Part shown: piece after piece, positions 17,269 through 24,239 of the stretch
Layout: every line of letters begins with the position of its first letter
How positions within the stretch are numbered: the first letter of the stretch is position 1
NCBI GenBank assembly: GCA_020633335.1
Contig: JACKDU010000010.1
Span: forward strand, 62,001 to 126,000
Direction of reading: 5' to 3'
Length of the DNA: 64,000 bases
Origin: Myxococcales bacterium
GTDB taxonomy: Bacteria; Myxococcota_A; Polyangia; Nannocystales; Nannocystaceae
Program-made: the position numbers and the translations under genes
Notes under the pieces: generated by a model
What the model was told of the DNA's origin: nothing
The model's database searches: none
Seen by the model: only the letters and a program-made list of their open reading frames with translations

Positions 17269-17996
17269 GTGAGAGCAAGCCGAGGGCGCTGGTGACCGGC
17301 GCCAGCCGGGGGATCGGCGCGGCCGTGGCCGAGGCGCTGGCGGCTGACGGCCACCCCGTGATCATCAACTATCGATCGCGCCGCGACGCCGCCGAGGAGG
17401 TCGCGGAGCGGATCCGCGCGGCCGGCGGCGAGGCCACGCTGGCGGGCTTTGACGTCGGCGACGCCGAGGCGACGGCGGCGGCGATCGCCGGCCTCCTCGA
17501 GGATCCGCGGCCGATCGGCGTCCTCGTCAACAACGCCGGGATCGCCCGCGACGCCCCCTTTCCGACCCTGAGCCGTGACGACTGGCAGAGCGTCCTGCGG
17601 ACCTCCCTCGACGGCTTCTTCAACGTCACCCAGCCGCTGGTGATGCCGATGGTCCGCCGCCGCTTCGGCCGGATCATCACGATGACCTCGGTGGCGGCGC
17701 TGGTCGGCAACCGCGGACAGGTCGCCTACTCGGCGGCCAAGGCCGGGCTGGTCGGCGCGACCCGCTCGCTGGCGATGGAGCTCGGCCGCCGCGGGGTGAC
17801 GGTCAACGCGATCGCCCCGGGGCTCATCGAGACCGAGATGCTCGAGGGGGTGCCGGTCGAGCAGATGCTCCCGCGGATCCCCGCCAACCGCCTCGGCAAG
17901 CCGACCGAGGTCGCCGACCTCGTCGCCTTCCTGGCGAGCCCCCGAGCCGCGTACATCACCGGGCAGGTGATCAGCGTCAACGGCGGGATGATCTGA
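17265..17996 (+). CDS. 3-oxoacyl-ACP reductase (FabG/ApeQ-like SDR)
   Basis: A 243-residue classical short-chain dehydrogenase. It has the NADP-binding motif TGASRGIG, NNAGIA, the catalytic Ser in MTSVAALVGNRG, and YSAAKAG with catalytic Tyr and Lys, ending in the FabG-type ITGQVISVNGGMI. It reduces 3-ketoacyl-ACP to 3-hydroxyacyl-ACP, the step between the synthase and the dehydratase encoded just upstream. The ATG overlaps the dehydratase stop (ATGA), and GGAGG at 17256-17260 is an ideal ribosome-binding site. Length and motifs match FabG exactly, so the reaction is nearly certain. Its place in a specialised pathway rests on the neighbours. Confidence 0.92.
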   Translation: MSESKPRALVTGASRGIGAAVAEALAADGHPVIINYRSRRDAAEEVAERIRAAGGEATLAGFDVGDAEATAAAIAGLLEDPRPIGVLVNNAGIARDAPFPTLSRDDWQSVLRTSLDGFFNVTQPLVMPMVRRRFGRIITMTSVAALVGNRGQVAYSAAKAGLVGATRSLAMELGRRGVTVNAIAPGLIETEMLEGVPVEQMLPRIPANRLGKPTEVADLVAFLASPRAAYITGQVISVNGGMI

Positions 17997-18087
17997 TCTG
18001 ACGCGACGTCGGTGAGATTTCCGCGGCAGGGCGCCGATCGCCGCCGGGCGCCGGGCCGCCGCGCCGGTGCTATCCTCCGCGGGTCCC

Positions 18088-19287
18088 ATGGAGCCCACGC
18101 GCGAGGTCGTGATCATCGGCTGCGGGCCGGCGGGCTCGACCGCGGCCAACCTCCTCGCGGCCGCTGGCCGCGACGTCGTCGTCGTCGAGCGCGAGGTCTT
18201 CCCGCGCTTCCACGTCGGCGAGTCGCTCCTCCCCTGCGAGCTCCCGCTCTTCGCCCGCCTCGGCGTCGAGATCGACGGCCGCCAATTCCAGTACAAGCAG
18301 GGGGCCGAGTTCATCGACGAGCGGAGCGGCGACCGGGTCTTCTTCTCCTTCGCCGAGGGGCTGGCGGGGACGCCGACCCACGCCTGGCAGGTCGAGCGCG
18401 CGATCTTTGATCACCTCCTCGCCGACGCCGCGGCCGCCCGCGGGGCCGAGATCCGCTACGGCGAGGAGGTCGTCGCCGCCGAGGTCAGCGGCGAGCATGT
18501 CGACGTCCGCACCGATCGCGGATCGATCCGCGCCCGCTACGTCATCGACGCGAGCGGTCAGGCGGCCGTCCTCGCCCGCCTCTGGCGGAGCGTCGAGCCG
18601 ATCCGCGAGATGGGGCGAGCCGCCGTCTTTGGCCACTTCTTCGGCCTCTCCCCGGAGGTCCAGGAGGAGCTCGGGGCGCTCGGCAACGTCAAGATCTTCC
18701 TGATCGAGGACGGCTGGCTCTGGGCGATCCCGCTGGTCGGCGGCCGCCTCAGCGTCGGCGTGATCAAGTGGCGCGGGAAGATCGACGAGGCGCTGCACGA
18801 GCGCGAGGTCGCGGCCTCGCCGATCCTCCGCCGCCTCACCGCCGGCGCCGAGCGGACGCCGCTGCGGCTCCTCAGCAACTTCTCCTTCCGCAACCAGCGC
18901 TCCCACGGGCCGCGGCACGTCTGCGTCGGCGACGCGTCGTGCTTCCTCGATCCTATTTTCTCGTCGGGGATCTCGCTGGCGATGCTCGGGGCCGAGAAGG
19001 CGGTCGATCTCCTGATCCCCGCGCTGGTCGCCGGCGACGAGGGGAGGGCGGAGCTGATGGCGCCCCACGCCGACCACATGCGGATCGCCTACGAGAGCTT
19101 CGAGCAGCTGATCCGCCGCTTCTACCACTCGCGGATGATCCACAACCTCTTCTTCGCGGCCGAGCCCGATCCCTCGCTCCGCCGCGGGCTCATCTCGATC
19201 CTCGCGGGCGACGTCTGGCGGGACGACAACCCCTTCCAGGCGATCCTGGCGGGGTCGGGGCGACGTCGGCAGAGCGCCGCCGGCTGA
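18088..19287 (+). CDS. FAD-dependent oxidoreductase with flavin-halogenase motifs
   Basis: A 399-residue protein of the PHBH/tryptophan-halogenase superfamily. It has the dinucleotide-binding GCGPAGS (11-17), FPRFHVGESLLP (38-49), and the FAD-closing motif CVGDASCFLDPIFSSGISLAM (about 279-299). It also contains WLWAIP (210-215), an exact match to the WxWxIP signature of flavin-dependent halogenases, and Lys70 in FQYKQGAEF, where phenolic halogenases such as PltA place the catalytic Lys. Geranylgeranyl-reductase-like enzymes share the fold, so chemistry is not certain. ATG 18088 is used. It lies 91 bases after the ketoreductase on the same strand. A halogenase would fit aryl polyene pathways, some of whose products are brominated or chlorinated. 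Confidence 0.75.
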   Translation: MEPTREVVIIGCGPAGSTAANLLAAAGRDVVVVEREVFPRFHVGESLLPCELPLFARLGVEIDGRQFQYKQGAEFIDERSGDRVFFSFAEGLAGTPTHAWQVERAIFDHLLADAAAARGAEIRYGEEVVAAEVSGEHVDVRTDRGSIRARYVIDASGQAAVLARLWRSVEPIREMGRAAVFGHFFGLSPEVQEELGALGNVKIFLIEDGWLWAIPLVGGRLSVGVIKWRGKIDEALHEREVAASPILRRLTAGAERTPLRLLSNFSFRNQRSHGPRHVCVGDASCFLDPIFSSGISLAMLGAEKAVDLLIPALVAGDEGRAELMAPHADHMRIAYESFEQLIRRFYHSRMIHNLFFAAEPDPSLRRGLISILAGDVWRDDNPFQAILAGSGRRRQSAAG

Positions 19288-19335
19288 TCGCTCGCCGGAG
19301 CAGGGGCGCCGAAGTCTTTGCGGCGGAGCGCCGCC

Positions 19336-19363
19336 GGGCCCCGTCGCCGCCCGCCTGGGGCCC
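19336..19363 (+). terminator. Possible terminator hairpin after the polyene-like operon
   Basis: GGGCCCC (19336-19342) and GGGGCCC (19357-19363) can pair over a 14-base GC-rich loop, 48 bases after the oxidoreductase stop. No T run follows, so this is a weak call. Confidence 0.35.
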
Positions 19364-19454
19364 CTGGCCCGCACTGGAGCGCCCGCGGTGAAGGTCCGGA
19401 CCGGTCGCCCGGCCTCCCGTGTGCTCGCGCTCACCGCCGAGGTCCGCGCGAAAG

Positions 19455-19484
19455 TTGAAATCTTCGGAGAAAGGCGTTTTCCTA
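19455..19484 (+). promoter_or_regulatory. Candidate promoter of the first fibrinogen-like lipoprotein gene
   Basis: TTGAAA at 19455-19460 is followed, after 18 bases, by TTCCTA. It lies about 60 bases before the ATG at 19521 in a locally AT-richer stretch. The same GTTGAAATC core occurs at a similar distance before the paralogue at 20892, which supports it as a real -35 element. Confidence 0.45.
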
Positions 19485-19520
19485 GGGGTCTAGCGCCCCT
19501 GCGCGAAAGGCCTATCTCCC

Positions 19521-20699
19521 ATGCGTAGCCCCCTCTCTCTGGTCCTCCTCGCCCCCCTCGCCCTCGCCCTCGGCGGCTGCCTCAGCCCCGGTCCGGCGCC
19601 GATGGACACCGAGTCGGGGAGCTCGACCAGCGACGGCAGCGACTCGACCTCGAGCACGACGATCTCGACGACGACGATGTCGTCGACCACCGGTGAGACC
19701 GAGACCGGGCTCACGACGACCGGTGGCGGGGAGTGTGGCGACGGCAAGCTCGACGCCGGCGAGGAGTGCGACGACGGGGACAACAACGCCGACGACGCCG
19801 CCTGCACCTCGACCTGCAAGAACGCGACCTGCGGCGACGGCCTGGTCCAGAGCGGCGCCGAGGAGTGCGACGACGGGGCCGAGAACGCCGACACCAAGGC
19901 CTGCACCGCGGAGTGCAAGGACAACGTCTGCGGCGACGGCAAGCTCCTCGAGGGCGTCGAGATCTGCGACGACGGGGTGAACGACGGCGCGTACGAGGGG
20001 TGCATGCCGAACTGCGCGCAGCTCGGGCCCTACTGCGGCGACGGCTTCCTGCAGGAGGAGCACGAGGAGTGCGACAGCCTCGACCTCACCAGCGGCTGCC
20101 TCAGCACCTGCGCGATGGCCAAGAGCTGCCTCGAGATCAAGAACGACACCAACGAGGCGCAGACCGGGATCTACACGATCCAGCCGGAGGGCGTCGAGCC
20201 GCTCCAGGCGTGGTGTGAGATGGACGCGGACGGGGGCGGCTACACGCTGATCAAGGTCGGCTCGCAGACCAGCGTCTATGCGCCGGCGGCCGAGGCTGCC
20301 TGCGCGGCCTACGGGATGAAGGTCTTCGCCCCGCGGAGCTCCGAGCACCTGGTGGCGACCTACAACTTCGCCACCGCCGAGAACCTCGAGCCCCTGGTCG
20401 TGAACACCGTCAAGGCGAGCGTCGAGTACCTCTGGATCATCGGCGTCTACGCGGTGATGCCGGGGATCAGCTGCTTCGAGAAGCCCTTCAACAGCGCCGA
20501 CTGCCCGGAGTGGCAGGCCAACGACGGCGGCACCTTCTGGATCACCGATCAGGTGGTCGTCGATGAGCCGAAGGTGACCTCCTGCACCAACTGCTCCGCG
20601 CTCTACGACTGGAACCCCGATGGCACGCTGATGGACATGGCGGTCGCCAGCAAGGGCGGCTCGTCGAACGTGTTCCTCTGCGACATCGGCGACAAGTAG
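19521..20699 (+). CDS. Surface lipoprotein: Ser/Thr linker, DUF4215-like Cys repeats, fibrinogen-like C-terminal domain
   Basis: A 392-residue lipoprotein (lipobox LGGC near residue 21) followed by a 45-residue Ser/Thr-rich linker. Next come three to four Cys-rich repeats of the type CGDGKLDAGEECDDGDNN (DUF4215-like, common in myxobacteria). Then a roughly 190-residue domain starts SCLEIKNDTNEAQTGIYTIQP and continues WCEMDADGGGYTLIKV, resembling the start of fibrinogen-C/ficolin-like modules. Exported and anchored, it is probably displayed on the outer surface with the fibrinogen-like head outermost and disulfide-bonded. A close paralogue lies 192 bases downstream in the same orientation with its own promoter-like element. 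Ligand and role are unknown; adhesion or recognition is a guess. Confidence 0.82.
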   Translation: MRSPLSLVLLAPLALALGGCLSPGPAPMDTESGSSTSDGSDSTSSTTISTTTMSSTTGETETGLTTTGGGECGDGKLDAGEECDDGDNNADDAACTSTCKNATCGDGLVQSGAEECDDGAENADTKACTAECKDNVCGDGKLLEGVEICDDGVNDGAYEGCMPNCAQLGPYCGDGFLQEEHEECDSLDLTSGCLSTCAMAKSCLEIKNDTNEAQTGIYTIQPEGVEPLQAWCEMDADGGGYTLIKVGSQTSVYAPAAEAACAAYGMKVFAPRSSEHLVATYNFATAENLEPLVVNTVKASVEYLWIIGVYAVMPGISCFEKPFNSADCPEWQANDGGTFWITDQVVVDEPKVTSCTNCSALYDWNPDGTLMDMAVASKGGSSNVFLCDIGDK

Positions 20700-20820
20700 C
20701 CCGAGGCGGCGGACAGCGATCGCCGGGCGCAGGTCCGGCGGGGACGGGCCGAGCGATGGAGACGTCGCTGGGGCTCGCAGCCCCCACTCTCGCACGCGCG
20801 CGAAGACGACCGCCAAATGG

Positions 20821-20849
20821 TTGAAATCGCCACCGATGCGCGATAGTTA
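20821..20849 (+). promoter_or_regulatory. Candidate sigma-70-type promoter of the second fibrinogen-like lipoprotein gene
   Basis: TTGAAA (20821-20826), a 17-base spacer and TAGTTA (20844-20849) make a plausible -35/-10 pair about 43 bases before the ATG at 20892. The spacing is ideal. Confidence 0.55.
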
Positions 20850-20891
20850 GCATCTCCCCGACTGGCCTTACCTCGACTCGAGAAGCGACCC

Positions 20892-22028
20892 ATGACCAAG
20901 ACCTTCCTCCCCACCGCCATCCTCGCCGCCGCCACGCTGGTCCTCGCCGCCTGTCCTCCCGCCACCGAGGGGACGGTGACTGACACCGCCGGGACCGACA
21001 CCGATGACACGACGTCGACCTCCGGCCCGTCGACCACCACGGTCTCGACCACGACGACGAGCCCGACGACGACCGCGACGACCGGGATGGAGACCGACAC
21101 GGGGACCACGACCACCGACTCGGGGTCGACGTCGAAGGCCGATCCGGTCTGCGGCGACGGCAACGTCGACGCCGGCGAGGAGTGCGACAACGGCAACGAC
21201 AACGCCGACAACGCCGCCTGCACCTCGGCCTGCAAGAACGCGACCTGCGGCGACGGCCTCGTCTTCGACGGCACGGAGACCTGCGACGACGGGACCAACG
21301 ACGGCTCCTACGGCGGCTGCATGGCCGACTGCTCGGCCTGGGGCCCGCGCTGCGGCGACGGCGAGGTCCAGCTCGAGGAGGGCGAGGAGTGCGACGCCGA
21401 CGACGTGCTCCTCGGCTGCCTCACGACCTGCAAGCAGGCCGGGAGCTGCCTCGAGATCAAGACCGACAACGACGCGGCCGCCAACGGCGTCTACCTGATC
21501 CAGCCCGAGGGCTTCGCGGAGCTCGTCGAGGTCTTCTGTGACATGGACGCGGGCGGCTACACCTACCTCAAGGTCTCGTCGCAGGGCGACGTCAACGCGA
21601 TGGGAGCCGAGGCCTTCTGCGCCGGCTTCTCGATGACCCTGCTCGCGCCCCGGACCCCGGAGCATGTGCTCTCCGCCTTCACCGCCGCGACCACCGAGAA
21701 CGTCATGCCCAAGGGCGGCGGCGCGGTGATGGCGGACAAGAACTACATCAGCATCCTCGGGATCTACCCGGTCGAGGCCGGGATGAGCTGCGTCGGCATG
21801 CCCTTCAACAGCACCGACTGCCCGGAGTGGCAGGCCAATGACGGCGGGGTCTTCTACATCTCCGACTCGCCGATCTCCGACCAGCCGGCGACCAAGAACT
21901 GCGCCGGCTGCTCGATGATCTACGACTGGAACGACGACGGGACCGTCCTCGACTACGCGGCCTTCACCATCCAGGGCGGCGGCAAGTCGGATCTCTACAT
22001 GTGCACCGTCAACGACCTGGTGCCGTGA
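20892..22028 (+). CDS. Surface lipoprotein, paralogue of the preceding gene (DUF4215-like repeats and fibrinogen-like domain)
   Basis: A 378-residue lipoprotein (lipobox LAAC near residue 20) with a Thr/Ser-rich linker to about residue 80. DUF4215-like repeats follow (VCGDGNVDAGEECDNGNDN and on), then the same C-terminal domain as its upstream neighbour: SCLEIKTDNDAAANGVYLIQP, FCDMDAGGYTYLKV, and NSTDCPEWQANDGGVFYISD. Long stretches are near identical between the two, for example ADNAACTSACKNATCGDGL against ADDAACTSTCKNATCGDGL, so they are tandem duplicates that have diverged mainly in the linker and head. It has its own candidate promoter and a strong hairpin downstream, hence is probably transcribed alone. 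Confidence 0.82.
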   Translation: MTKTFLPTAILAAATLVLAACPPATEGTVTDTAGTDTDDTTSTSGPSTTTVSTTTTSPTTTATTGMETDTGTTTTDSGSTSKADPVCGDGNVDAGEECDNGNDNADNAACTSACKNATCGDGLVFDGTETCDDGTNDGSYGGCMADCSAWGPRCGDGEVQLEEGEECDADDVLLGCLTTCKQAGSCLEIKTDNDAAANGVYLIQPEGFAELVEVFCDMDAGGYTYLKVSSQGDVNAMGAEAFCAGFSMTLLAPRTPEHVLSAFTAATTENVMPKGGGAVMADKNYISILGIYPVEAGMSCVGMPFNSTDCPEWQANDGGVFYISDSPISDQPATKNCAGCSMIYDWNDDGTVLDYAAFTIQGGGKSDLYMCTVNDLVP

Positions 22029-22414
22029 TCCTGCTGACGTAGCTCGGGGCCTGGCCCCGCGCACGAGGCCCCGCCGAGCAGACGCTCGCGGGGCCTCGCT
22101 CGCGAGCGTGGGGGGTCGAGGGGCTCGACCGACCTGCTCTTTCGGTCACTCCGAGATCGGTCACCTCCCGCTCGGCCGGCGAGGTCCCCCTCCGCGCTCG
22201 CTCCGACCTCCGGCGATGCCCCGCCAGGAGGCTCGTACGCGGCGCTGCGCCCCCCTGCGGCCGACGCCCGGTCGACCCGGACCCGTCCCGTGAGGTCCAG
22301 CGCAGGCGACCGACCCCACCCGGGGCGCAGAAAAATCAACAAAAGGAGATGCGCGGACTCGTCCTCGCCGCGCGCACTTTGTGGTAGGGTGGGCGCCGCC
22401 CGAGGAAGACAACG
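22029..22414. other. Intergenic region between two lipoprotein genes
   Basis: This 386-base gap holds the strong hairpin at 22064-22098 and then GC-rich sequence with no credible gene on either strand. It ends in an A-rich patch at about 22330-22350 that may belong to the promoter or leader of the small lipoprotein at 22415. No convincing -35/-10 pair was found. Confidence 0.5.
22064..22098 (+). terminator. Long hairpin, probable terminator of the second fibrinogen-like gene
   Basis: A 10-bp perfect outer stem (CGAGGCCCCG at 22064-22073, CGGGGCCTCG at 22089-22098) continues, after one bulged C, into a 5-bp inner stem (CGAGC/GCTCG) with a 4-base loop. It lies 36 bases past the stop. There is no T run, so termination may be factor-assisted. 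Confidence 0.6.
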
Positions 22415-22807
22415 ATGCGCTCCACCCTCCGCATGCTCCCCCTGATCGCCCTCTCGATGTCCCTCTTCGCCTGCAACAAGTCGAAGGACGGCGGCCTGGC
22501 TCCCTGTGAGAGCGGCTACGTCCTCCAGGAGGCGGAGAAGCGCTGCGTCCTCGAGAGCGTCGTCCAGTACAACAGCTGCGTCGCCGGACGCGGGATCTCG
22601 CAGGACACCTCCGATCAGATCGCCGGCCGCCTTGGCCTCCACTTCTACGGCCCGGAGATGGGCCTCACCAGCCAGACCCGCGACAAGGCCAAGGCCTTCG
22701 TCACCCTCTACCCCGATCAGTGCAACAACCTGATGGGCGTCTGGGGCTGCTACCAGGAGGCGACCCGCTCCGCCGATCCGTCCACCGAGCCGCTCTGCGG
22801 CCAGTAG
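22415..22807 (+). CDS. Small Cys-containing lipoprotein
   Basis: A 130-residue lipoprotein. The signal peptide ends in a LFAC lipobox (Cys about residue 20) followed by NKSKDGG. The mature part is a small helical domain with six further Cys (CESGY, RCVLE, NSCVAG, QCNNL, WGCYQE, PLCGQ) likely to form three disulfides. No family is recognised. The ATG at 22415 has a good ribosome-binding site, GAGGAA at 22402-22407, with 7-base spacing. It stands alone, bounded downstream by a clear terminator at 22829-22858. A periplasmic or surface location is well supported; function is unknown. Confidence 0.72.
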   Translation: MRSTLRMLPLIALSMSLFACNKSKDGGLAPCESGYVLQEAEKRCVLESVVQYNSCVAGRGISQDTSDQIAGRLGLHFYGPEMGLTSQTRDKAKAFVTLYPDQCNNLMGVWGCYQEATRSADPSTEPLCGQ

Positions 22808-22828
22808 GGCGCACGGAGCCCCATCCGA

Positions 22829-22858
22829 GCGGCGCGCGGGCGAAGGCCCGGGCGCCGC
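22829..22858 (+). terminator. Rho-independent terminator after the small lipoprotein gene
   Basis: GCGGCGC (22829-22835) pairs with GCGCCGC (22852-22858). After one G-G mismatch, CGGGC (22837-22841) pairs with GCCCG (22846-22850) over the loop GAAG. TTCGCGTTTT follows directly. It sits in a convergent gap, 22 bases after the stop. Confidence 0.72.
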
Positions 22859-22936
22859 TTCGCGTTTTGGCCACCAGAGAGCCGCCAGCATCGCTCCTCG
22901 AGGTGAGCGTCGTCGCGGGCGCGGCGACCAGCCGCG

Positions 22937-24163
22937 CTAGATCAGGACGATCGCTAGCACGCCGATCGCCAGCACCACCACCGTCGAGAGCGCGCCGAAG
23001 CGGAGGTACTCGAAGAAGCCGAGCTCGTGGACCTCGCGCGCGCCCTCGGCGACGATGATGTTGGCGACCGAGCCGAGGAGCGTGAGGTTGCCGGCGACGG
23101 TCGAGACGAAGCCGAGGAGCACCCAGGGGAGGGGACCGGCGGCGAGCGAGTCGACGTTGGGGCCGAGGATCAGCACCAGCGGGACGTTGGAGACCAGGTT
23201 GGCGCCGGCGCTGACGAGCCCGGTGAAGGCCGCGATCCCGGCGGGCGCGTCGAGCTCGCAGGCCGGCCGGAGAGCGACCCAGGCCGCGTCCACCAGGCCG
23301 CTCGCGCGGAGGCCTGCGACGACGATGAAGAGCCCGGTGAAGAAGAGGAGGAGCGGCCAGTCGACCCGCGTGAAGACCTCGTGGGGATCACGGCGGTCGC
23401 GCAGCATCAGGACGATCACGCCTCCGAGGACCGTGTAGCCGGGGTGGAGGCCGAGGAAGAAGCCGAGGATGATCGCCAGCGTGACCGCGCCCGTCGTCCA
23501 GACCTCGCGCCGATCGGCGGCCTCGGGGGGCGGATCCGCGGGCACAACGGCGAGCGTCGGCGGCAGCGTGCGGCCGTAGTAGACGAGGAGGAGGCCGATG
23601 TTGACCGCGAGCCCGAGGGCCGCCGCGGGCCCGGCCGCCGCCAGGAACTCGACGAAGCCGAGCCCGCTCATCGCGCCGATGATCATGTTCTGGGGGTTGC
23701 CCACCAGGGTCGCGGCCGAGCCGATGTTCGCCGAGGTCGCCAGCGCGAGGAGGAAGGGCGGGTAGGGGAGCCCGCCGCGGCGGCAGAGGGCGACCACCAG
23801 CGGGGTCATGAAGAGGCAGACGGTGTCGTTGACCAGGAAGGCCGACAAGACCCCGCTGAGCCCGGCGATCGCCACGAGGAGGCGCCGCGGCGTCGCAAAG
23901 CGGCGGAGGAGGAGCTCGGTGAGGCGATCGAAGAGCCCGGCGCGGGCGAGGTAGGCGCTGAGGAGCATCATCCCCAGGAGGAGCGCGAGGGTGTCGTGAT
24001 CGATCGCGGCGAAGCTCTCCTCGGGGCTCAGCGCGCCGATCGCGACCATCGCCACCGCGCCGAGGAGGGCGCCCGCCGGTCGGCCGATCGGCAGGAGTGC
24101 GAGGCGACGCGCGGCGATCAGCGCGTAGGTGACGAGGAAGACGGCGACGATCGCGAGGCGCAC
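22937..24163 (-). CDS. Anion transporter of the SLC13/ArsB (ion transporter) superfamily
   Basis: A 408-residue polytopic inner-membrane protein with about 11-12 hydrophobic helices arranged as two repeats, as expected for the IT superfamily. Diagnostic stretches are SAFLVNDTVCLFMTPLVVAL and SANIGSAATLVGNPQNMIIGA in the first half, and VSNVPLVLILGPN with LLGSVANIIVAEGAR in the second. These match the substrate- and ion-coordinating helix breaks (NDT, GNPQN) of ArsB/citrate/NhaD-like carriers. The substrate (arsenite, dicarboxylate, Na+) cannot be assigned. It begins with GTG at 24163. It follows the large lipoprotein gene on the same strand by 76 bases, and no arsenic-resistance genes accompany it. 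Confidence 0.85.
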   Translation of the reverse strand: MRLAIVAVFLVTYALIAARRLALLPIGRPAGALLGAVAMVAIGALSPEESFAAIDHDTLALLLGMMLLSAYLARAGLFDRLTELLLRRFATPRRLLVAIAGLSGVLSAFLVNDTVCLFMTPLVVALCRRGGLPYPPFLLALATSANIGSAATLVGNPQNMIIGAMSGLGFVEFLAAAGPAAALGLAVNIGLLLVYYGRTLPPTLAVVPADPPPEAADRREVWTTGAVTLAIILGFFLGLHPGYTVLGGVIVLMLRDRRDPHEVFTRVDWPLLLFFTGLFIVVAGLRASGLVDAAWVALRPACELDAPAGIAAFTGLVSAGANLVSNVPLVLILGPNVDSLAAGPLPWVLLGFVSTVAGNLTLLGSVANIIVAEGAREVHELGFFEYLRFGALSTVVVLAIGVLAIVLI

Positions 24164-24239
24164 GAGCGCGGCGACTCTAGCAGGTCGCGGCGACGGCGCG
24201 GAGGCCGGAAGGACAACGTTTATCGACGCATCGGGCCCG

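Noticed and set aside
14761..17996. Housekeeping fatty-acid synthesis operon
   Set aside because: No ACP, FabD or FabH is present, and a catalytically dead chain-length-factor-like protein is included, so a specialised pathway fits better.
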